Origin: Nonlabens sp. YIK11
GTDB taxonomy: Bacteria; Bacteroidota; Bacteroidia; Flavobacteriales; Flavobacteriaceae
Direction of reading: 5' to 3'
DNA length: 64,000 bases
Assembly (NCBI RefSeq): GCF_001413925.1
Contig: NZ_LBMJ01000001.1
Coordinates: 3,078,001-3,142,000 of the forward strand
Shown: in pieces, positions 50,826 through 62,070 of the stretch
Layout of the letters: the number at the start of each line of letters is the position of its first letter
How positions within the stretch are numbered: the stretch's first letter is position 1
Program-made: the position numbers and the translations under genes
Notes under the pieces: generated by a model
What the model was told of the DNA's origin: nothing
The model's input: the letters and a program-made list of their open reading frames with translations, nothing else
Database searches by the model: none

Positions 50826-50856
50826 AAAAAAAGCCCGAACATGATGTTCGGGCTTT
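50826..50856 (-). terminator. Terminator of secDF
   Basis: AAAGCCCGAACA, loop TGA, TGTTCGGGCTTT with a T run on the minus strand, 20 bases after the secDF stop. Confidence 0.88.
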
Positions 50857-50875
50857 GTGTATTTGAACTTAACTA

Positions 50876-53800
50876 TTAAGCTTCCTTCTCTGGAATTGCT
50901 TTTCTAGGTCTGTCTTTAGTCTTTCTCAATGAGTCATACATGATAGGAGTCGCGATAAATACCGATGAGTACGTACCTACAACCACACCAATTATCAAGG
51001 CAAACATGAAGCCTCTAATAGATTCACCACCAAAGATGAAGATCGCTAATAATACAATCAACGTGGTCAAGGAAGTATTCAAAGTTCTAGAGATCGTACT
51101 GCTTATCGCACCATTCACGGTACGACCGAAGTCCCAATTGGTCTTTTCTGCAATGAACTCTCTAATTCTATCAAACACAACCACCGTGTCATTAAGTGAG
51201 TAACCTATTACCGTCAGGATCGCAGCGATAAATGCCTGGTCAATCTCCATGTTAAATGGCATGATCTTATAAGTCACCGAGAATACACCCAGTACGATAA
51301 TCACATCATGGAATACTGCCGCTACCGCACCTAATGAGAATTGCCATCTACGGAAACGTATCAAGATGTAAAGGAACACTACGATTAACGATCCAAAGAT
51401 CGCATAAAGGGATCCTGTCAAGATATCATCTGCAATGGTAGGTCCTACTTGGAAGTTAGACATGATACCATAATCCTTGTCCACTTCACTTACATCTGCA
51501 AATTCCTCTTGGGTCAAGTCTGCTGGGAAGAATTGCTTCAAGGAGTTGAATAGCTTCTCCTCGATCTCTGCGCTTACTTCACTGTCATCACCATCGATTT
51601 TGTACTTGGTACTGATCGCTAGCTGATTCTCTGCTCCATAAGTTTTAGCCTCAGCACTTCCAAATACTTCTGGGCTGCTCAAGATGCTGGTGACCTCAGT
51701 CGCATTCATATCCTGCTCAAAACGTATGGTGTACTTACGACCACCTGTAAAGTCGATACCAAAGTTCAATTGCAAGGTTGCAAGAGAAATGATACTCGCG
51801 ATGATCAAGAATCCAGAAAGCGTATAAGCTGCTTTTCTTTTCTTGAGGAAGTCGATATTGATATTGGTAAACCAAGTTTTAGTAAAGCTAGTAGTAAATG
51901 CTAGTGACTTACCGTTTTTACCATAACCGTCAATAAATAATCTGGTGATAAAGATCGCTGTAAACAATGATGTAAGGATACCTATCATCAAAGTGGTTGC
52001 AAAACCTTGGATAGGTCCAGTACCAAAGATGTATAGAATCGCGGCCGTCAAGAAGGTCGTGATGTTGGCATCTAAAATAGAACTCAAGGCATTATTGAAA
52101 CCATCTTTGATGGAGTCTGCCTGTGATTTCCCTTTTGCCAGCTCTTCTCGTATTCTTTCAAAGATCAGTACGTTAGCATCTACCGATATACCTATGGTCA
52201 ATACGATACCTGCAATACCAGGCAAGGTCAATACCGCACCAAAGGATGCCAATGCACCAAAGATGAAAAGAATGTTGACCAACAATGCGATATCTGCATA
52301 CAATCCAGCTCTACCATAATAGAAGAACATCCATACCAATACCAACAACAAGGCAATCGCAAATGACCATAAACCAGCATTGATCGCTTCTTGACCTAAT
52401 GATGGGCCTATGATTTCTTTCTGGATAATTTCGGCTCTTGCAGGAAGTTTACCAGCTTTAAGAACGGTAGCAAGATCTTCTGCCTCTGCAACACTAAAGT
52501 CTCCAGATATCTGGCTGTTACCACCAGCAATAGGACCATCGTTGATTCCCGGAGCACTATAAACTGTGTTGTCAAGAACAACCGCAACTTGTGTTTGGTT
52601 TTGGAAGGCTTCAGTGGTCATTTCTTCCCATATTTTTGCACCTTCACTATTCATGGACATACTAACGATTACTTTACCGTTGATGTCATAATCTTGCTTT
52701 GCATTGGTAATAACGCCACCAGAAAGTGGAGCCTCACCTTGCGCATTGGAACGTATCGCATAAAGGTCGATCAGTTCATAACCCAACTCGTCATTCAACT
52801 CAGGTCGTCCCCAAGCAAATTTCACATAGCGTTGTGCTGGATTTAACTTTGCTCTTGCCTGTTGATCATCAAGGTAATCTTGGATCAACTCTTGATCTGC
52901 AGCTCTAAAAGTAGCGATAATAGGACCAGCGGTGTTTCCTGGAGCAAGTACTCTGGAAAGGATTGGGTTGGCATCATATTGTGCCTCATCAAGTTCATCG
53001 ATAGGGTCTTCGCTATCAATCTCATTATCATTCAAAAGAGACTCTAGAGAATTGTCTTGTTCTTCTTGTACAGCAACTGTGTCAGCTACTTGCTCAACAG
53101 CAGTTGAGTCTGCAACAACATTACCTTTTTCACTGGCAATCTTATCTGCCCAGTAAGCGTCTGCCGCTACTAAATAAGGAGCAATGTCTCCAGCTTTATA
53201 CACATGCCAGAATTCCAACAATGCGGTACCTACTAACAATTGCTCAACACGCTTGATGTCTCTTTCACCAGGCATCTCGATCAGGATACGTCCCGTGTTT
53301 CCTAGCTGCTGGATGTTAGGCTGAGTCGTACCAAATTTATCGATACGCTTTCTCAATACATCAAAAGCACTCACCATGTATGACTGTAGCTCTTCTCTCA
53401 AGATAGGCTCAACGTCACCATTTGACATATCAAAGTCAATACGGCCTTCCATTTCCTGATTGGCAAAAATATCTGGAGAAGCTAGCTGTGCGCCATCTAT
53501 AGCGTTGAACTCTTCAATGAAGTAGTCATAATAGCTTTGCTGTCCATCCTTGATGCGCTCATCTGCACGATCCAGTGCCGTACGGAAGTCACCATCAGTA
53601 GAACCATCTGCCATACCTATTAATAGGTCGCGAACAGAGATTTGAAGGATCACATTGATACCACCTTTAAGGTCCAGACCTTTTTTAAGCTCATTATCCT
53701 TTGCACCTGCATACGTGGTGTAGCCACCCCAAACGTCCTTACTCGCTACAGAATCTAGATATCTCTTTCTAGCTTCCTCGATAAGCGATGAAGAATTAGG

Positions 53801-53941
53801 CGCATCTGCATCCACGATTCTCTCAGCATAAGCCTCTGCATCATTCTCAACTTTGTTGGTAATAAAAGTGTACGTAAGTTGATAGATACTCACAATTGCA
53901 AAAATGATCGCAAAGAATCTGATCAGTCCTTTATTTTGCAT
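50876..53941 (-). CDS. secDF: Fused protein translocase subunit SecDF
   Basis: A 1021-residue inner-membrane protein using the proton gradient to pull secreted proteins through SecYEG. One N-terminal helix, then the SecD motif LKGGINVILQISVRDLL, a large periplasmic P1 region (with an acidic linker at about 275-320), six helices, and a SecF half starting near FGIDFTGGRKYTIRF with six more helices. The SecD-SecF fusion is normal in Bacteroidota. It is monocistronic. Confidence 0.95.
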   Translation of the reverse strand: MQNKGLIRFFAIIFAIVSIYQLTYTFITNKVENDAEAYAERIVDADAPNSSSLIEEARKRYLDSVASKDVWGGYTTYAGAKDNELKKGLDLKGGINVILQISVRDLLIGMADGSTDGDFRTALDRADERIKDGQQSYYDYFIEEFNAIDGAQLASPDIFANQEMEGRIDFDMSNGDVEPILREELQSYMVSAFDVLRKRIDKFGTTQPNIQQLGNTGRILIEMPGERDIKRVEQLLVGTALLEFWHVYKAGDIAPYLVAADAYWADKIASEKGNVVADSTAVEQVADTVAVQEEQDNSLESLLNDNEIDSEDPIDELDEAQYDANPILSRVLAPGNTAGPIIATFRAADQELIQDYLDDQQARAKLNPAQRYVKFAWGRPELNDELGYELIDLYAIRSNAQGEAPLSGGVITNAKQDYDINGKVIVSMSMNSEGAKIWEEMTTEAFQNQTQVAVVLDNTVYSAPGINDGPIAGGNSQISGDFSVAEAEDLATVLKAGKLPARAEIIQKEIIGPSLGQEAINAGLWSFAIALLLVLVWMFFYYGRAGLYADIALLVNILFIFGALASFGAVLTLPGIAGIVLTIGISVDANVLIFERIREELAKGKSQADSIKDGFNNALSSILDANITTFLTAAILYIFGTGPIQGFATTLMIGILTSLFTAIFITRLFIDGYGKNGKSLAFTTSFTKTWFTNINIDFLKKRKAAYTLSGFLIIASIISLATLQLNFGIDFTGGRKYTIRFEQDMNATEVTSILSSPEVFGSAEAKTYGAENQLAISTKYKIDGDDSEVSAEIEEKLFNSLKQFFPADLTQEEFADVSEVDKDYGIMSNFQVGPTIADDILTGSLYAIFGSLIVVFLYILIRFRRWQFSLGAVAAVFHDVIIVLGVFSVTYKIMPFNMEIDQAFIAAILTVIGYSLNDTVVVFDRIREFIAEKTNWDFGRTVNGAISSTISRTLNTSLTTLIVLLAIFIFGGESIRGFMFALIIGVVVGTYSSVFIATPIMYDSLRKTKDRPRKAIPEKEA

Positions 53942-53978
53942 TCTTTAAATCTTTAATTGTTGTTAAAATTTGAACGAG

Positions 53979-53986
53979 CAAATATA
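53979..53986 (-). promoter_or_regulatory. Promoter -7 box of secDF
   Basis: TATATTTG on the minus strand, with a TTG 20 bases further upstream; leader about 35 bases. Confidence 0.6.
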
Positions 53987-54078
53987 GGCTTTCGAGCATC
54001 TTCTAGCAATTAAAATTTAAATCGCAACCCCACTGGAAAACAACGCTTTAAAATTTATTTGTAGGCTTGTGTGGTCAT

Positions 54079-54094
54079 CGCTTTCGCGAAAGCG
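54079..54094. repeat. Iterated palindrome, copy 13 (perfect, intergenic)
   Basis: Between mdh and secDF (same strand), outside both the mdh terminator and the secDF promoter. Confidence 0.95.
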
Positions 54095-54154
54095 AACATT
54101 CCACAATCCCAGCTAGTAACAACTTTCATATTACCGTCGCTCAAATCTGGGCAT

Positions 54155-54181
54155 AAAAAAACCGCCCAAAATGAGCGGTTT
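54155..54181 (-). terminator. Terminator of mdh
   Basis: AAACCGC, nine bases, GCGGTTT with a T run on the minus strand, 21 bases after the mdh stop. Confidence 0.78.
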
Positions 54182-54202
54182 CAGTTATTTAAAGAAAGGT
54201 TT

Positions 54203-55123
54203 TTACAACAAAGCGTTGGTAGCCTTCACACCTTCGGCACTCTTGTGCAGGTGTTCTTTTTCTTCGTCTGATAGGTCGATCTCCACGATCTTCTCAATAC
54301 CATTAGCGCCCAATACGACTGGGACACCTATACAAAGATCAGACAAACCGTACTCGCCATCTAGCAACGTACTACATGGGAAAATCTTCTTCTGGTCACA
54401 GGCAATAGCTTGTACCAGTCCAGAAACTGCCGCACCTGGTGCGTACCATGCGCTGGTTCCCAATAATTTAGTCAATGTAGCTCCACCTACTTTGGTGTCT
54501 TCCATAACTTGATTCAAGCGGTCTTCACTTAAGAACTCACTTGCCGGGACACTGTTGCGTGTTGCAAGTCTGGTCAATGGCACCATACCAGTATCACTGT
54601 GACCACCTATGACCATTCCATCAACGTCAGAAATAGGAGCTTCAAGAGCCTCGGCTAGTCTGTATTTGAAACGAGCGCTATCCAATGCACCACCCATTCC
54701 TATGATGCGGTTTTTAGGTAATCCCGTAGATTGATGTGCTAGATAAGTCATGGTATCCATCGGGTTGGAAACTACTATCAAAATCACGTCTGGTGATTCC
54801 TTTACAATACTCTCTGAAACCGATTTTACGATCCCAGCATTGATTCCTATCAACTCTTCACGGGTCATACCAGGCTTGCGCGGTATTCCTGAAGTGATGA
54901 CGGCAATATGGCTACCTGCAGTCTTGGAATAATCGTTGGTCACACCAGTAATCTTAGTGTCAAAACCATTAAGTGATGCGGTTTGCATCAGGTCCATCGC
55001 TTTACCTTCGGCAAAACCTTCTTTGATATCCAGCAAAACAACTTCGCTAGCAAAATTCTTGATGGCGATATATTCTGCACAACTCGCGCCTACTGCGCCT
55101 GCTCCTACTACGGTAACTTTCAT
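54203..55123 (-). CDS. mdh: Malate dehydrogenase
   Basis: A 306-residue NAD-dependent TCA-cycle enzyme of the lactate-dehydrogenase-like type. The Rossmann motif is VVGAGAVGASCAEYIA; substrate-binding Arg residues are in GIPRKPGMTREEL; the catalytic His is in VIGGHSDTGMVPL. The sequence ends without a long tail. The gene order secDF-mdh-DUF6588-gyrB looks conserved in related bacteria (from memory). Confidence 0.94.
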   Translation of the reverse strand: MKVTVVGAGAVGASCAEYIAIKNFASEVVLLDIKEGFAEGKAMDLMQTASLNGFDTKITGVTNDYSKTAGSHIAVITSGIPRKPGMTREELIGINAGIVKSVSESIVKESPDVILIVVSNPMDTMTYLAHQSTGLPKNRIIGMGGALDSARFKYRLAEALEAPISDVDGMVIGGHSDTGMVPLTRLATRNSVPASEFLSEDRLNQVMEDTKVGGATLTKLLGTSAWYAPGAAVSGLVQAIACDQKKIFPCSTLLDGEYGLSDLCIGVPVVLGANGIEKIVEIDLSDEEKEHLHKSAEGVKATNALL

Positions 55124-55152
55124 AAAATGTGTTTATTGATGATTAATTATCT

Positions 55153-55168
55153 CGCTTTCGCGAAAGCG
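55153..55168. repeat. Iterated palindrome, copy 14 (perfect, intergenic)
   Basis: Thirty bases upstream of the mdh ATG, in the gap with the DUF6588 gene. Confidence 0.95.
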
Positions 55169-55269
55169 AATTTCTTTCAAGCCCTAAAGATATTGAAATC
55201 GTATTTATTAATAATTAAATCTATCTCAAAGGTTGCCGGGATCTTACCCATAAATTTTTGAGGGAACTG

Positions 55270-56352
55270 CTAAAACTTAAAGGCAATAGCACTGTTGACC
55301 GTATCAAACGCGCCCAGTGTGTAGCTCGCATCGATCTGGAAAAAACCCAGTGTAAGCTTAGTCCCGACCGTGCCCAGCATGGAGCTCACGTCAGTTTTTA
55401 CCGTTATGGGATCTTCAAAAGTTTGGGATACCGGGAAAATACTGCCTGAATTGCGAACGGTGTACGTTCCCAGCAAATCAGTCTGTGTGGTGCCTGCGTT
55501 GTAATTGAGACCACCGTAAAAATTAAGGACTTTGAAATCTGTTCCTGCAATTAATGATAATGTAAAGCTACCCGATTTTGTTTCCAGTCGCTGGTCCACG
55601 CCATCGACCACGGCACCATCCTCAAAATCATACAGCGCATCCAAGATGCTGTAACCTGCCAAAACAGAAATCTCAACCGGCAGCACATCATTTTTGTCCA
55701 AAACTTCTGTCAACTGCCACTGTAGGGCACCACCATAAATAGCGATTTCTGCCTCGTCAATCTGTATTTTAGGTACAAATCTGGCCTTCAATTCCAGTCC
55801 AGCGCCTAATCCATATCCAGCCTGTAAAAAAGCCGATGGTACCACGTCCACTCCAGCATTACCTAGTCCTTGCGGTAATTCAATAACCGACCGGCTGGTT
55901 TCAATGCCAGTGGTGCGATCTGTAGAAATAACGACCAGTGACTGCGATGGATCATTCTCTCCTAAAGCAGTAGCAATCAATCGTGGCGTACTGCTGCCAT
56001 CACCAAAAGTAACACGAATATTTGCAGGTGGACTGTTAGTATTGTCGTACGAGTTTTGAATGAGCCCTTCATACACAACTGGATCTAAGAGGAAAGATTT
56101 TTCATCATCGCTAGAGAAAGTAGCCTGCGCTCTTAAAGTGACATTGAATTTTCCCTTGGGCAAGGCTCGAGCGTCATCATACCATCCAGCAGATAGATTA
56201 TAGGAAAAGGCTTTGGCAGCTGGTTCTGCATAAGAGTTGGTAAATGAGGTCGCTGCATCCAGTCCAGCAGCAAGAACTTCAGAAAGACCATCCTGTGCGG
56301 TTGAAAACGTTGATGTCAACAAGATCGTTAGGGCAACAATATATTTTTTCAT
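55270..56352 (-). CDS. DUF6588 family outer-membrane protein
   Basis: A 360-residue exported protein with a signal peptide (MKKYIVALTILLTSTFSTAQ). The rest alternates amphipathic strands and ends with an aromatic C terminus (NSAIAFKF), suggesting an outer-membrane barrel. It fits DUF6588, commonly found beside gyrB in Flavobacteriaceae. Function unknown. Confidence 0.75.
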   Translation of the reverse strand: MKKYIVALTILLTSTFSTAQDGLSEVLAAGLDAATSFTNSYAEPAAKAFSYNLSAGWYDDARALPKGKFNVTLRAQATFSSDDEKSFLLDPVVYEGLIQNSYDNTNSPPANIRVTFGDGSSTPRLIATALGENDPSQSLVVISTDRTTGIETSRSVIELPQGLGNAGVDVVPSAFLQAGYGLGAGLELKARFVPKIQIDEAEIAIYGGALQWQLTEVLDKNDVLPVEISVLAGYSILDALYDFEDGAVVDGVDQRLETKSGSFTLSLIAGTDFKVLNFYGGLNYNAGTTQTDLLGTYTVRNSGSIFPVSQTFEDPITVKTDVSSMLGTVGTKLTLGFFQIDASYTLGAFDTVNSAIAFKF

Positions 56353-56383
56353 AGTGGTGGTTTTAGGGTTATCTCATAAACGA

Positions 56384-56418
56384 AAAAATCCCAACTCTAG
56401 TTTAGAGTCAGGATTTTT
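56384..56418 (-). terminator. Terminator of gyrB
   Basis: AAAAATCC...ACTCTA-GTT-TAGAGT...GGATTTTT: a two-part stem with a small internal mismatch and a T run on the minus strand, 21 bases after the gyrB stop. Confidence 0.75.
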
Positions 56419-56439
56419 ACTTTTTAAATAAGCTGGATG

Positions 56440-58395
<1,956 letters not shown>

Positions 58396-58412
58396 CTATA
58401 ATGCGTAATAAA

Positions 58413-58420
58413 CAAATATA
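58413..58420 (-). promoter_or_regulatory. Promoter -7 box of gyrB
   Basis: TATATTTG on the minus strand, 35 bases before the gyrB ATG. Confidence 0.55.
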
Positions 58421-58541
58421 GTGAACCATTAGTGTTTATAGGTTGTTTGGCGCTATTGGACCGGTTAAGTTATTAACAAATTATTAATAACGGACGGCAA
58501 TATTATTGATGAATTTTGGTTGTAATAAAAACGACCTCATT

Positions 58542-59081
58542 ATGAAATATTTCATTCCGCTTTTCAGCCTATTGTTTCTTAGTCAATTATCAACTGCTCA
58601 GGACCTCGCCTTTTCCGGCTTGGACAAAAGTCCGCTGGATGTAGTGATGTATCGAGGTGATGATCAGGCAGCGATTGCCCGCATTATTTACAGCAGGCCA
58701 GCAAAGCGCGATAGAGTCGTTTTTGGCGAATTGGTTCCCTACGGTAAGGTATGGAGAACTGGAGCCAATGAAGCTACTGAAATTACTTTTTACAAGGACG
58801 TGACCATCAATGATAAACTCGTTGAGGCAGGCACCTACAGTATTTTCACAATTCCTGGAGAAGAGAACTGGAAGTTTATCTTGAACAGTCAGACCACCCA
58901 ATGGGGAACGAGATATGACAATCAATATGATATTTTCACGACCGACATGAAGGTATCGCCAGCTCCAGAAACCATTGAGAATTTCTCCATCAGGATTATT
59001 GATGAGATTGACGGCGGCACCATCTTTATGGGTTGGGACGATCGCATCGCCAGTCTACACTTTGACGTGGCCGCTAACTAG
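58542..59081 (+). CDS. DUF2911 periplasmic protein
   Basis: A 179-residue exported protein. The start at 58542 gives the signal peptide MKYFIPLFSLLFLSQLSTAQ. The family pattern SRPAKRDRVVFGELVPYGKV, WRTGANEATEITF and AGTYSIFTIPGEENW marks DUF2911, common in Bacteroidota. Function unknown. Its stop shares CTAG with the convergent queE stop. Confidence 0.87.
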   Translation: MKYFIPLFSLLFLSQLSTAQDLAFSGLDKSPLDVVMYRGDDQAAIARIIYSRPAKRDRVVFGELVPYGKVWRTGANEATEITFYKDVTINDKLVEAGTYSIFTIPGEENWKFILNSQTTQWGTRYDNQYDIFTTDMKVSPAPETIENFSIRIIDEIDGGTIFMGWDDRIASLHFDVAAN

Positions 59082-59707
59082 GGAATATTTAAATATTTGT
59101 GCGTTTGTAGAGACACGCGCCATTCTGGGTTTTCCATGACAAATTCCGTGATTAACGGGATCATTTTTTCCCGCACGGACCATTCCGGCTGCAGGAATAA
59201 TTGACAGGAAGAAGATACTTTTTCAGATTCCGCTTTTGCGAAAGCGAAATCATTCTTGTTATACACAATTACCTTAAGCTCGTTTGCTTCTTTATAGATT
59301 TCTGGAACGGGCATTTTCACCTTTTTGGGAGATAGGCAAATCCAGTCCCAGGTTCCCGTCAATGGATATGCACCACTGGTCTCGATATGCACGGTCATGC
59401 CGCGATCCTTAAGCGCAGTGGTCAACGGTTGCATGTTCCACGTGAGCGGCTCGCCGCCAGTGATCACGATGGTCTTGCTCCATTTATCTGCATTTTCCAC
59501 AATGTGCTCGATGGCTGTAGGTGGATGCGTTTCGGCATTCCAGCTTTCCTTGACATCGCACCAGTGGCAACCAACGTCACAGCCACCTATTCTTATAAAA
59601 TATGCTGCCGTACCTGTATGGAATCCTTCACCTTGAATGGTGTAGAATTCTTCCATAAGTGGCAACATTACACCAGCATCTACCTTATTTTCAATCGTGT
59701 CTTTCAT
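59078..59707 (-). CDS. queE: 7-carboxy-7-deazaguanine synthase
   Basis: A 209-residue radical-SAM enzyme that makes 7-carboxy-7-deazaguanine in queuosine synthesis. The start at 59707 (MKDTIENKVDAGVML) is supported by a promoter box. EFYTIQGEGFHTG, the cluster motif CDVGCHWCD (CxxxCxxC), ITGGEPL and HIETSGAYP are visible. A palindrome variant lies near residues 154-159 in the segment DFAFAKAES. Confidence 0.92.
   Translation of the reverse strand: MKDTIENKVDAGVMLPLMEEFYTIQGEGFHTGTAAYFIRIGGCDVGCHWCDVKESWNAETHPPTAIEHIVENADKWSKTIVITGGEPLTWNMQPLTTALKDRGMTVHIETSGAYPLTGTWDWICLSPKKVKMPVPEIYKEANELKVIVYNKNDFAFAKAESEKVSSSCQLFLQPEWSVREKMIPLITEFVMENPEWRVSLQTHKYLNIP
59231..59246. repeat. Iterated palindrome, copy 15 (one mismatch, coding)
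   Basis: CGCTTTTGCGAAAGCG in queE; on the coding strand it gives FAFAKA, the same frame as copies 1 and 2 although this is a cytoplasmic enzyme. Confidence 0.85.
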
Positions 59708-59714
59708 GCGGCTG

Positions 59715-59722
59715 CAAAAATA
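59715..59722 (-). promoter_or_regulatory. Promoter -7 box of queE
   Basis: TATTTTTG on the minus strand, ending seven bases before the chosen queE ATG. Confidence 0.55.
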
Positions 59723-59849
59723 ATTCATTATCATGTACTGGAAAAAGTTTAAGCGCCTTAAACACGCTGATTTTAACTTCAATAACCATGAGCTGTTTGG
59801 ATTTTTAAACGCCATTTAAACTGGTCTTTCCAACCACTTGTTTTTCTTT

Positions 59850-59857
59850 TACTTTTG
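59850..59857 (+). promoter_or_regulatory. Promoter -7 box of the HerA-like gene
   Basis: TACTTTTG, 16 bases before the ATG at 59874. Confidence 0.5.
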
Positions 59858-59873
59858 TTCTAAAGCTTTACCT

Positions 59874-61394
59874 ATGTCCAGAAAAGAAGATTTTGTAAAA
59901 AGCATTGAAGAAGGTTATAGTCCCAAAGGTGATAGCATCATCATGGGAGCCGCGATGCTGGATGGAAATGCCATTACAGGAGCACATGTAAAAATCCCTT
60001 TAAAAACCATGAACCGCCATGGTTTGATCGCTGGTGCAACTGGAACCGGTAAAACCAAGACTTTACAAATCATTGCAGAGCAATTATCGCAGCAAGGCGT
60101 GCCATCTTTATTGATGGATATTAAAGGAGACCTTTCTGGTATTGCCGCGGCTAGCGATGGCCACCCAAAGATTGACGAACGCCATGCGACCATAGGATTG
60201 GACTTTAAAAAGAGGGCCAGCCCAACAGAAATCATGACGATTTCTGAACAGGATGGTGTGCGCATGAGAGCCACGGTAAGCGAGTTCGGCCCGGTATTGC
60301 TATCCAGAATTCTGGATGTGACAGAAACACAAGCCGGAATCATAAGTGTTGTATTTAAATATTGTGATGATAACAAATTGCCATTACTGGATCTTAGAGA
60401 TCTAAAAAAGGTGCTTCAATTTGCAACGGGTGCCGGTAAAGACGAATTCCAGGCAGAATATGGACGCATATCAACCTCATCTACTGGCGCGATCATGCGT
60501 AAACTGGTCGAACTGGAACAACAGGGCGCCGAATTGTTTTTTGGCGAGCGCAGTTTTGAAGTGAAAGATCTGGTGCGCAAGGATAAAAATGGAGACGGCT
60601 ATGTCAACGTCATACGTCTCACAGACATTCAGGACCGACCTAAATTATTCTCGACGTTTATGTTGAGCCTACTTGCCGAAATCTACAGCACGTTCCCAGA
60701 GCAAGGTGACAGCGACCGTCCAGAATTGGTGCTATTTATTGATGAAGCTCACTTGATTTTTGACAATGCCAGCAAGGCATTACTGGATCAGATTGAAAGC
60801 ATCGTAAAACTGATTCGCTCAAAAGGTATCGGTCTATATTTTGTAACTCAAAACCCTACCGATATACCAGAAGGTGTCTTGAGCCAGTTGGGTCTCAAGG
60901 TGCAGCATGCATTGCGTGCCTTTACGGCCAAAGATCGCAAAGCCATCAAACTCACGGCACAAAACTACCCCATAACAGAATATTATGACACTGCAGAAGT
61001 GTTGACCTCTCTAGGAATAGGTGAAGCATTGATATCTGCACTGGATGAGAAAGGTCGACCTAGCCCGCTAGCGGCAACACTGCTACGTGCACCAGAAAGT
61101 CGTATGGACGTTTTGACAAATCGTGAGTTGGACGATCTCATTGCAGACTCTGAATTGACGGACAAATACAATGAGTCCATCAACCGCGAGAGCGCCGAGG
61201 AAATGCTTCAGGAAAAAATGGATCAAGCCCACGAAGATGAAATCAAGGAAAAGGCTCAAAAAGAACGTGCCAGAACTTCCAGTTCAAGCTCTTCCAGCAG
61301 AAGAAGTACTCGACAAAACCCCATTATCAAAGTGCTCACCAGCGCTACCTTCATTCGTGGCGTGATGGGAATTCTAGGTAAGGCGTTGAAGTAA
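59874..61394 (+). CDS. HerA-like ATPase (DUF853/YjgR family)
   Basis: A 506-residue ATPase. The start at 59874 (MSRKEDFVKSIEEGYSPKG) removes 12 non-conserved codons. The P-loop is AGATGTGKTKTLQ, Walker B is LVLFIDEAHLIFDN, and VTQNPTDIPEGVLSQLG is typical of the family. A Lys/Glu-rich helix and a Ser run (SSSSSSSRRS) precede the C terminus. Relatives form hexameric rings that translocate DNA, but the role of the DUF853 branch is not established. Confidence 0.88.
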   Translation: MSRKEDFVKSIEEGYSPKGDSIIMGAAMLDGNAITGAHVKIPLKTMNRHGLIAGATGTGKTKTLQIIAEQLSQQGVPSLLMDIKGDLSGIAAASDGHPKIDERHATIGLDFKKRASPTEIMTISEQDGVRMRATVSEFGPVLLSRILDVTETQAGIISVVFKYCDDNKLPLLDLRDLKKVLQFATGAGKDEFQAEYGRISTSSTGAIMRKLVELEQQGAELFFGERSFEVKDLVRKDKNGDGYVNVIRLTDIQDRPKLFSTFMLSLLAEIYSTFPEQGDSDRPELVLFIDEAHLIFDNASKALLDQIESIVKLIRSKGIGLYFVTQNPTDIPEGVLSQLGLKVQHALRAFTAKDRKAIKLTAQNYPITEYYDTAEVLTSLGIGEALISALDEKGRPSPLAATLLRAPESRMDVLTNRELDDLIADSELTDKYNESINRESAEEMLQEKMDQAHEDEIKEKAQKERARTSSSSSSSRRSTRQNPIIKVLTSATFIRGVMGILGKALK

Positions 61395-61410
61395 TGATGG
61401 TAAAATATTC

Positions 61411-61426
61411 CGCTTTCGCGAAAGCG
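61411..61426. repeat. Iterated palindrome, copy 16 (perfect, intergenic)
   Basis: Sixteen bases after the HerA-like stop, before the lipoprotein gene. Confidence 0.95.
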
Positions 61427-61515
61427 AAACTCTCCAAATCTTTTGCCTTAAACAAACCATTTTATAATTGGCTAGTCCCAACAGTCAACGTAATTTTACA
61501 ACCTTAAATTTTTAT

Positions 61516-62061
61516 ATGAAAAAGTTACTTTTTATACTAGTTACCATTACCGTTCTCGCCAGTTGTGCGGAAGAACAAGATCCATTTGAATGGAACAAGG
61601 ACCGCATAGGAATGTTGACCAAAGATGCCATGGTGTATCAAATCGACAGCCTTTTTGCCATGGACAGCATTGTAAATCCCGTTCAAGACGATGAATATGC
61701 CAATGGTCCCAACGTTATTGAGATCTATGAAAAAGGTGGCAAGCACTTGTTATCATTAACGCCTTATGAATCTGACAGTACCTCTACTATTGAAAACATT
61801 AGAGTAAGAGACAATCGATATGTCACTGCAGAAGGTATAAGCATCGACAGCGATTTTAAAACCATAAGCGACACCTACAAAGTGAGCAGTATTGACAACA
61901 TGATCAACAGCGCCGTGATCTGGGTAGACGAACAAAATTTTTATTTCACAATCGACAAGGAAGAATTACCTGCGGAAGTTACTTATGACGTAAGCGCAAC
62001 GATTGAGAAAACGATGATTCCTGATACTGCAAAACCAGAGTACGTTTTCATAAGTTGGTAA
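61516..62061 (+). CDS. Lipoprotein of unknown function
   Basis: A 181-residue lipoprotein. The start at 61516 gives MKKLLFILVTITVLASC, with the lipidated Cys at residue 17. The mature part is acidic with no recognised domain. It ends nine bases before the hydrolase start, so the two may be co-transcribed, although a terminator-like hairpin lies just inside the hydrolase frame. Confidence 0.7.
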   Translation: MKKLLFILVTITVLASCAEEQDPFEWNKDRIGMLTKDAMVYQIDSLFAMDSIVNPVQDDEYANGPNVIEIYEKGGKHLLSLTPYESDSTSTIENIRVRDNRYVTAEGISIDSDFKTISDTYKVSSIDNMINSAVIWVDEQNFYFTIDKEELPAEVTYDVSATIEKTMIPDTAKPEYVFISW

Positions 62062-62070
62062 CCTCATATT

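Noticed and set aside
59708..59815. N-terminal extension of queE
   Set aside because: The added residues are not typical of QueE, and a promoter box lies within the stretch.
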